NCBI GenBank assembly: GCA_020630635.1
Contig: JAHDBB010000003.1
Location: 1 to 39,393, forward strand
Direction of reading: 5' to 3'
Origin: Chitinophagales bacterium
GTDB taxonomy: Bacteria > Bacteroidota > Bacteroidia > Chitinophagales > UBA2359
Length of the DNA stretch: 39,393 nucleotides
The translations under genes and the position numbers were made by a program. Shown here piece after piece: positions 36,651-39,393 of this stretch (its first letter is position 1; every line of letters begins with the position of its first letter). The notes below the pieces were generated by a model. The model was not told the DNA's origin, did no database searches, and saw only the letters and a list, made by a program, of their open reading frames with translations.

Positions 36651-36949
36651 ACGTGAATTTCGGATTAAAATGGTATTTTTTTGAAAGGTGTTTTACAAAC
36701 CGTTTTTTGTGTGGTTTTGCCGTCCGTTTCCTTGTCTTCGCCAGACGGGCTTTCATTTTTCAGTCGATAAAAATATCTGGGCGATCCCGAAATAAAATCT
36801 TGCTCAATCACACGTTCCTCTCGCAAAGCCACACCTCGCTACCAGTAATTGAGCATTGCCAACGCTTCTTTTTCGGTTCTGATGTGAGTATTAAATTATA
36901 ATAATTTGATTTTCAGCTTATTATAATTTTACTAATCCGAAATTCACGT
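36651..36949. mobile_element. MITE-like element with 17-bp TIRs and 7-bp target duplication
   Basis: The left end 36651-36667 (ACGTGAATTTCGGATTA) and the right end 36933-36949 are perfect 17-bp inverted repeats. The element is flanked by direct repeats ACAGTTA at 36644-36650 and 36950-36956, the expected target-site duplication. At 299 bp it is too short for a transposase, so it must be moved in trans. The parent IS family is not identified. The insertion sits just after the stop codon of the thioredoxin-like gene and leaves that gene intact. Confidence 0.85.
36665..36892 (-). pseudogene. Possible gene relic inside the MITE-like element
   Basis: On the minus strand one frame reads protein-like from about 36892 to a TAA at 36665-36667: IRTEKEALAMLNYW, a stop (TAG at 36839-36841), then ALREERVIEQDFISGSPRYF and YRLKNESPSGEDKETDGK. 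The composition looks like real coding sequence, with a charged helix and then a hydrophilic tail, but it lacks a start and is interrupted. It may be the remnant of a passenger or transposase gene of the parent element. No family was recognised. Confidence 0.3.
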
Positions 36950-36979
36950 ACAGTTACTAAGGGTTCAAACCATAACCCA

Positions 36980-37099
36980 ATAGACCTGATAGGAACGGTA
37001 TACGTGTACAAGGGAGGCATATCACATAAGGGCTATACGTATAAAGAGTGGATAGCAGGCGCATGCTTTACGACAAGGCACCTGACCTTTCTCTCCTAA
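36980..37099 (+). ncRNA. Flavo-1-like structured RNA, copy E
   Basis: Plus strand: TAGACCTGATAGGAACGG, arm TATACGT...ACGTATA, AGAGTGGATAGCAGGCGC, then TACGACAAGG...CTCTCCTAA. The closing stem is CCTG/CAGG, as in copy C. The arm is shorter and lacks the long inner palindrome. It faces copy F, whose 3' end is about 52 bp away. Confidence 0.6.
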
Positions 37100-37151
37100 G
37101 TAAAAAACCAATAACTAATAGATTTATTTACTTTTGAAGAATCTTTATTTT

Positions 37152-37265
37152 TAGGAGCGAGCGGTTATTACTCTTTCATCGTGACGGGTCTCCCCGCTAT
37201 CCACTATTATGACAAGCCTTGCCTTTTAGCTATCCTTTTGTCATAGCCGTTGCTATCGGGGCTAG
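37152..37265 (-). ncRNA. Flavo-1-like structured RNA, copy F
   Basis: Minus strand: TAGCCCCGATAGCAACGG, arm TATGACAA...TTGTCATA, TAGTGGATAGCGGGGAGA, then CACGATGAAAG...CTCGCTCCTAA. The closing stem is extended to CCCCG/CGGGG. It begins about 36 nt after the stop of the ASPIC/FG-GAP ORF on the same strand, so it could lie in that transcript's 3' region. Confidence 0.62.
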
Positions 37266-37300
37266 CTGATTGAGAGCAATACTCCTTAGTGACATCATTT

Positions 37301-39080
37301 TTATTTTACTTTAAAACTCTGAATACTTCCACTATTTTGTAATGCCAATATAATTTTTTGTTCTCCTACCTTAATTAGTTGTATATCTTTTATATTGCCC
37401 TCCAATAAGAAATCCTGATTTTGAGTTTCAAAGAATTTGCCATTATCATCATTAATCAATATGTACCCTTTTGAAGCATCATATCTTACAGTTTCTGGTT
37501 CGGTCTCGTATATATTTCCAGCCCCTACAATATCTATCAATCCATCGTTATTAACATCTTCAAGTATAGAGGCTAAAGTAGGTCCGTACTGTACTACATT
37601 GGGTAATTCGGATTTTGAAAAGTCTCCATTACCTTTATTTAATAATAAGACTGACTTAAAATCTTTTGCTGTTAAATGAAGAGCACTTTCAATTTTTTCT
37701 GGTGTATATATAGCATTCAAGTCTGCTTCTGCAAAACTTGTAAAATCTTGAAATTTTGTATTAATAAACGGCATTTGTTCAGATGAACATTCTTTTCCTC
37801 TAACTGGTAGTAATCGGTTATCAGATTCACTTGCCAAAACAATATCAATAGAGCCAGAATTGTCAAAATCGGATGCATAAAGATGTAGTTCTTTGTCATC
37901 ATTTCCTTTAAATTTATTATTTTCTCCCAAATTTCCAATGAAGTAATCTGGGAGTCCATCATTATTTACATCTTTACACGCAATGCTATACCACCATCCT
38001 TTAGTAGCATATTTAGATAATTGTTGGGGAGTGAATCTATTTTCATTATTAATAAAAACCATTGGAGCCATCCATTTTCCCACTATTATTAAATCAAGAT
38101 CACTATCCATATCATAATCAGAGAATACAGCATCTGTTACCAATCCTAGTTCTTGTAAGTCAGGAGATTTTTGAGCTGTTATATCACGAAAAAAACCATT
38201 TGTATTTTCAAGCAGATAGGATTGGGGAGGAAGTGGATATTTTCCGGGAATTATTCTGCCACCAACAAAAATATCCCAATCCCCATCTTTATCAAAGTCT
38301 CCTGATGTAACCGCATACCCACTTGTGAACATTTGAGGAAGACGATTTAATGCTTTTTTAAAATTACCTTTACCATCATTAACATAAATTCTATCTTGTA
38401 ACATCTTGCTTCCTTCCTTGAATTCATTTCCTCCACTAACAACATATAAATCTAAATCGTTATCATTGTCTATATCTACAAATAAACAGCCTGTATCTTC
38501 AAAAGCTTTATCTTCATAAAAAGCTGTTTGATTGGTAGCCCAAAAAGTGTTATCCTCTTTTTGTATATATAAACTTGCCGTAAATCCTTTTGCACCTGTG
38601 ATAAAAATATCTTCTAGTCCATCATTATTGACATCTCCTATTGCTGATTGTGGTCCATATTTAGATTGTTTTTGGGGTAACAAAATTTCTTTTTTAAAAT
38701 CATCATATTCATTTTCCTTATGTGTATAATCAGGGAATAAATTGTTAGGATATTTTGAAATTATTTTGGTACTTGTCTTTGGCTTAGTAAGTTGTTTAAC
38801 GGCATCTTTAATATCAAGAGTAATCAATTGATTGGCTGCTATATTGTTGAGGGTTTGAGTTTTTCCATTGTACCAATTAATTTTTAATGAATCTATTTTA
38901 GAATTTGTACCTAATCCAATATTGACTTTAGGAGACATGGAAGATTGAAAACCACGATTGAGAAAATGTTGGTAAGTTTGTTTTATGTCTTTTGTAAAAA
39001 CTTCAATGATGCTACCTATTCCATTTTTATTATGAGTACCTCCGTTTATTTTGATGGACACAAAATTATTGGTACTATTA
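37301..39080 (-). pseudogene. ASPIC/FG-GAP (VCBS) repeat surface protein, 5'-truncated by an IS
   Basis: What remains is the C-terminal ~590 residues of a larger secreted protein. The first ~85 residues form an ASPIC/UnbV domain (KINGGTHNKNGIGSIIEVF, SMSPKVNIGLGTNSKIDSL, INWYNGKTQTL). About seven FG-GAP/VCBS calcium-type motifs follow: GDVNNDGLEDIFI, VDIDNDNDLDLYV, GDFDKDGDWDIFV, SDYDMDSDLDLII, KDVNNDGLPDYFI, SDFDNSGSIDIVL and EDVNNDGLIDIVG. Full-length relatives are about 1,100 aa with a signal peptide and N-terminal FG-GAP repeats before ASPIC; both are missing. The only near start is a GTG at 39061, and the frame stays open upstream with family-like residues (NSTNNFVSI) until it runs into IS sequence. 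I therefore read it as interrupted. The upstream half would lie beyond the IS, outside the window. A short GTG-initiated product remains possible. Confidence 0.75.
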
Positions 39081-39393
39081 GACTTTATTAGGAAAAATTT
39101 ATTAGATTCCCGCGTGCGATGCTTGATAGTTCCTTTGTGAGCTTTTCACTCTCAAATTATGAAGCCCACAAGCCACCACCATTATGGAGTCTCTGAATTG
39201 GGTGGATCGGATACGGATAGTGTCCTTCAACATCCGAAGTCTTTTGACCCCACTATTGGCGTGTTCGACAACGACTCGTGTTCCACTCAACATTTTATTA
39301 TATAATTTTTGGGAAAAAGATAATTCTTGTCCTTTGGGTTTTTTGAAAGGAATTTCTATAGTGGGTTCCCCTGCTAATTCTAATCCCAAATAG
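39081..39393 (-). mobile_element. 3' end of an IS5-type insertion sequence (partial, runs off window)
   Basis: This segment contains the transposase C-terminus and the short non-coding IS tail between its stop codon (39102) and the truncated ASPIC gene. The exact terminal inverted repeat cannot be set, because the other end is outside the window; the junction lies somewhere around 39070-39101. Confidence 0.6.
39102..39393 (-). CDS. IS5-family transposase, C-terminal fragment (DDE_Tnp_4 type), partial at window edge
   Basis: The frame enters from the right edge and ends at a TAA at 39102, giving about 97 visible residues. The apparent start near 39389 is a TTG inside the coding region, not the real start. 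The segment matches the end of IS5-superfamily DDE transposases: PFKKPKGQELSFSQKLYNK, then VVVEHANSGVKRLRML with the expected catalytic Glu, then DSIMVVACGLHNLRV. The first two catalytic Asp residues would lie upstream, off the window. No frameshift is visible here, so the element may be intact. It sits against a truncated surface-protein gene in the same orientation. Confidence 0.85.
   Translation of the reverse strand, partial: YLGLELAGEPTIEIPFKKPKGQELSFSQKLYNKMLSGTRVVVEHANSGVKRLRMLKDTIRIRSTQFRDSIMVVACGLHNLRVKSSQRNYQASHAGI

Noticed and set aside
36611-36901. 96-codon plus-strand ORF overlapping the thioredoxin-like gene end
   Set aside because: It spans the MITE boundary and target duplication, so it was created by the insertion; composition is not protein-like.
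1-39393. tRNA or rRNA genes
   Set aside because: No cloverleaf-like GGTTCGA-type arms with acceptor pairing or rRNA conserved segments were recognised. The GGTTCGACGA near 62 lacks a matching tRNA structure.

Overview
The window looks like a low-GC Bacteroidota chromosome, most plausibly Saprospiria-like. The evidence is a giant secreted protein ending in a type IX secretion (T9SS, type A) sorting domain, an ASPIC/FG-GAP surface protein, -7 promoter boxes of the TAnnTTTG type, starts without clear Shine-Dalgarno sequences, and six copies of a structured intergenic RNA resembling the Flavo-1 motif. The genus assignment is inference only.

The left part (1-9.1 kb) is mostly housekeeping. It holds a helical protein of unknown function (+), a GH36 alpha-galactosidase-like enzyme (-), the alpha subunit of a 3-oxoacid CoA-transferase (+), pheS (+), a 3-hydroxybutyryl-CoA dehydrogenase (+), and a rarA-GNAT pair (-). 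The CoA-transferase and the dehydrogenase both act on acetoacetyl-CoA, but pheS lies between them and the CoA-transferase beta subunit is not adjacent.

The middle (9.57-35.62 kb) is one minus-strand transcription unit. A small basic secreted protein of 141 aa is followed after 32 bp by a single uninterrupted 8,531-codon ORF. That ORF encodes a giant T9SS cargo built of dozens of Ig-like modules, a probable P-domain, a higher-order duplicated cassette of about 950-990 residues, and a C-terminal sorting domain. A rho-independent terminator follows it.

The right part (36-39.4 kb) holds a thioredoxin-like lipoprotein and a 299-bp MITE-like element with perfect 17-bp terminal inverted repeats and a 7-bp target duplication. 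The last ~2.1 kb is the C-terminal part of an ASPIC/FG-GAP protein that abuts an IS5-type transposase running off the window edge. The IS has probably cut this gene.

The six Flavo-1-like elements occupy most long intergenic gaps. Two occurrences are convergent pairs (9126-9434 and 36980-37265). Their stems covary between copies, which is the best evidence here for a conserved RNA. The strongest candidates for new biology are the giant adhesin operon and this structured-RNA family with its exchangeable hairpin arms.
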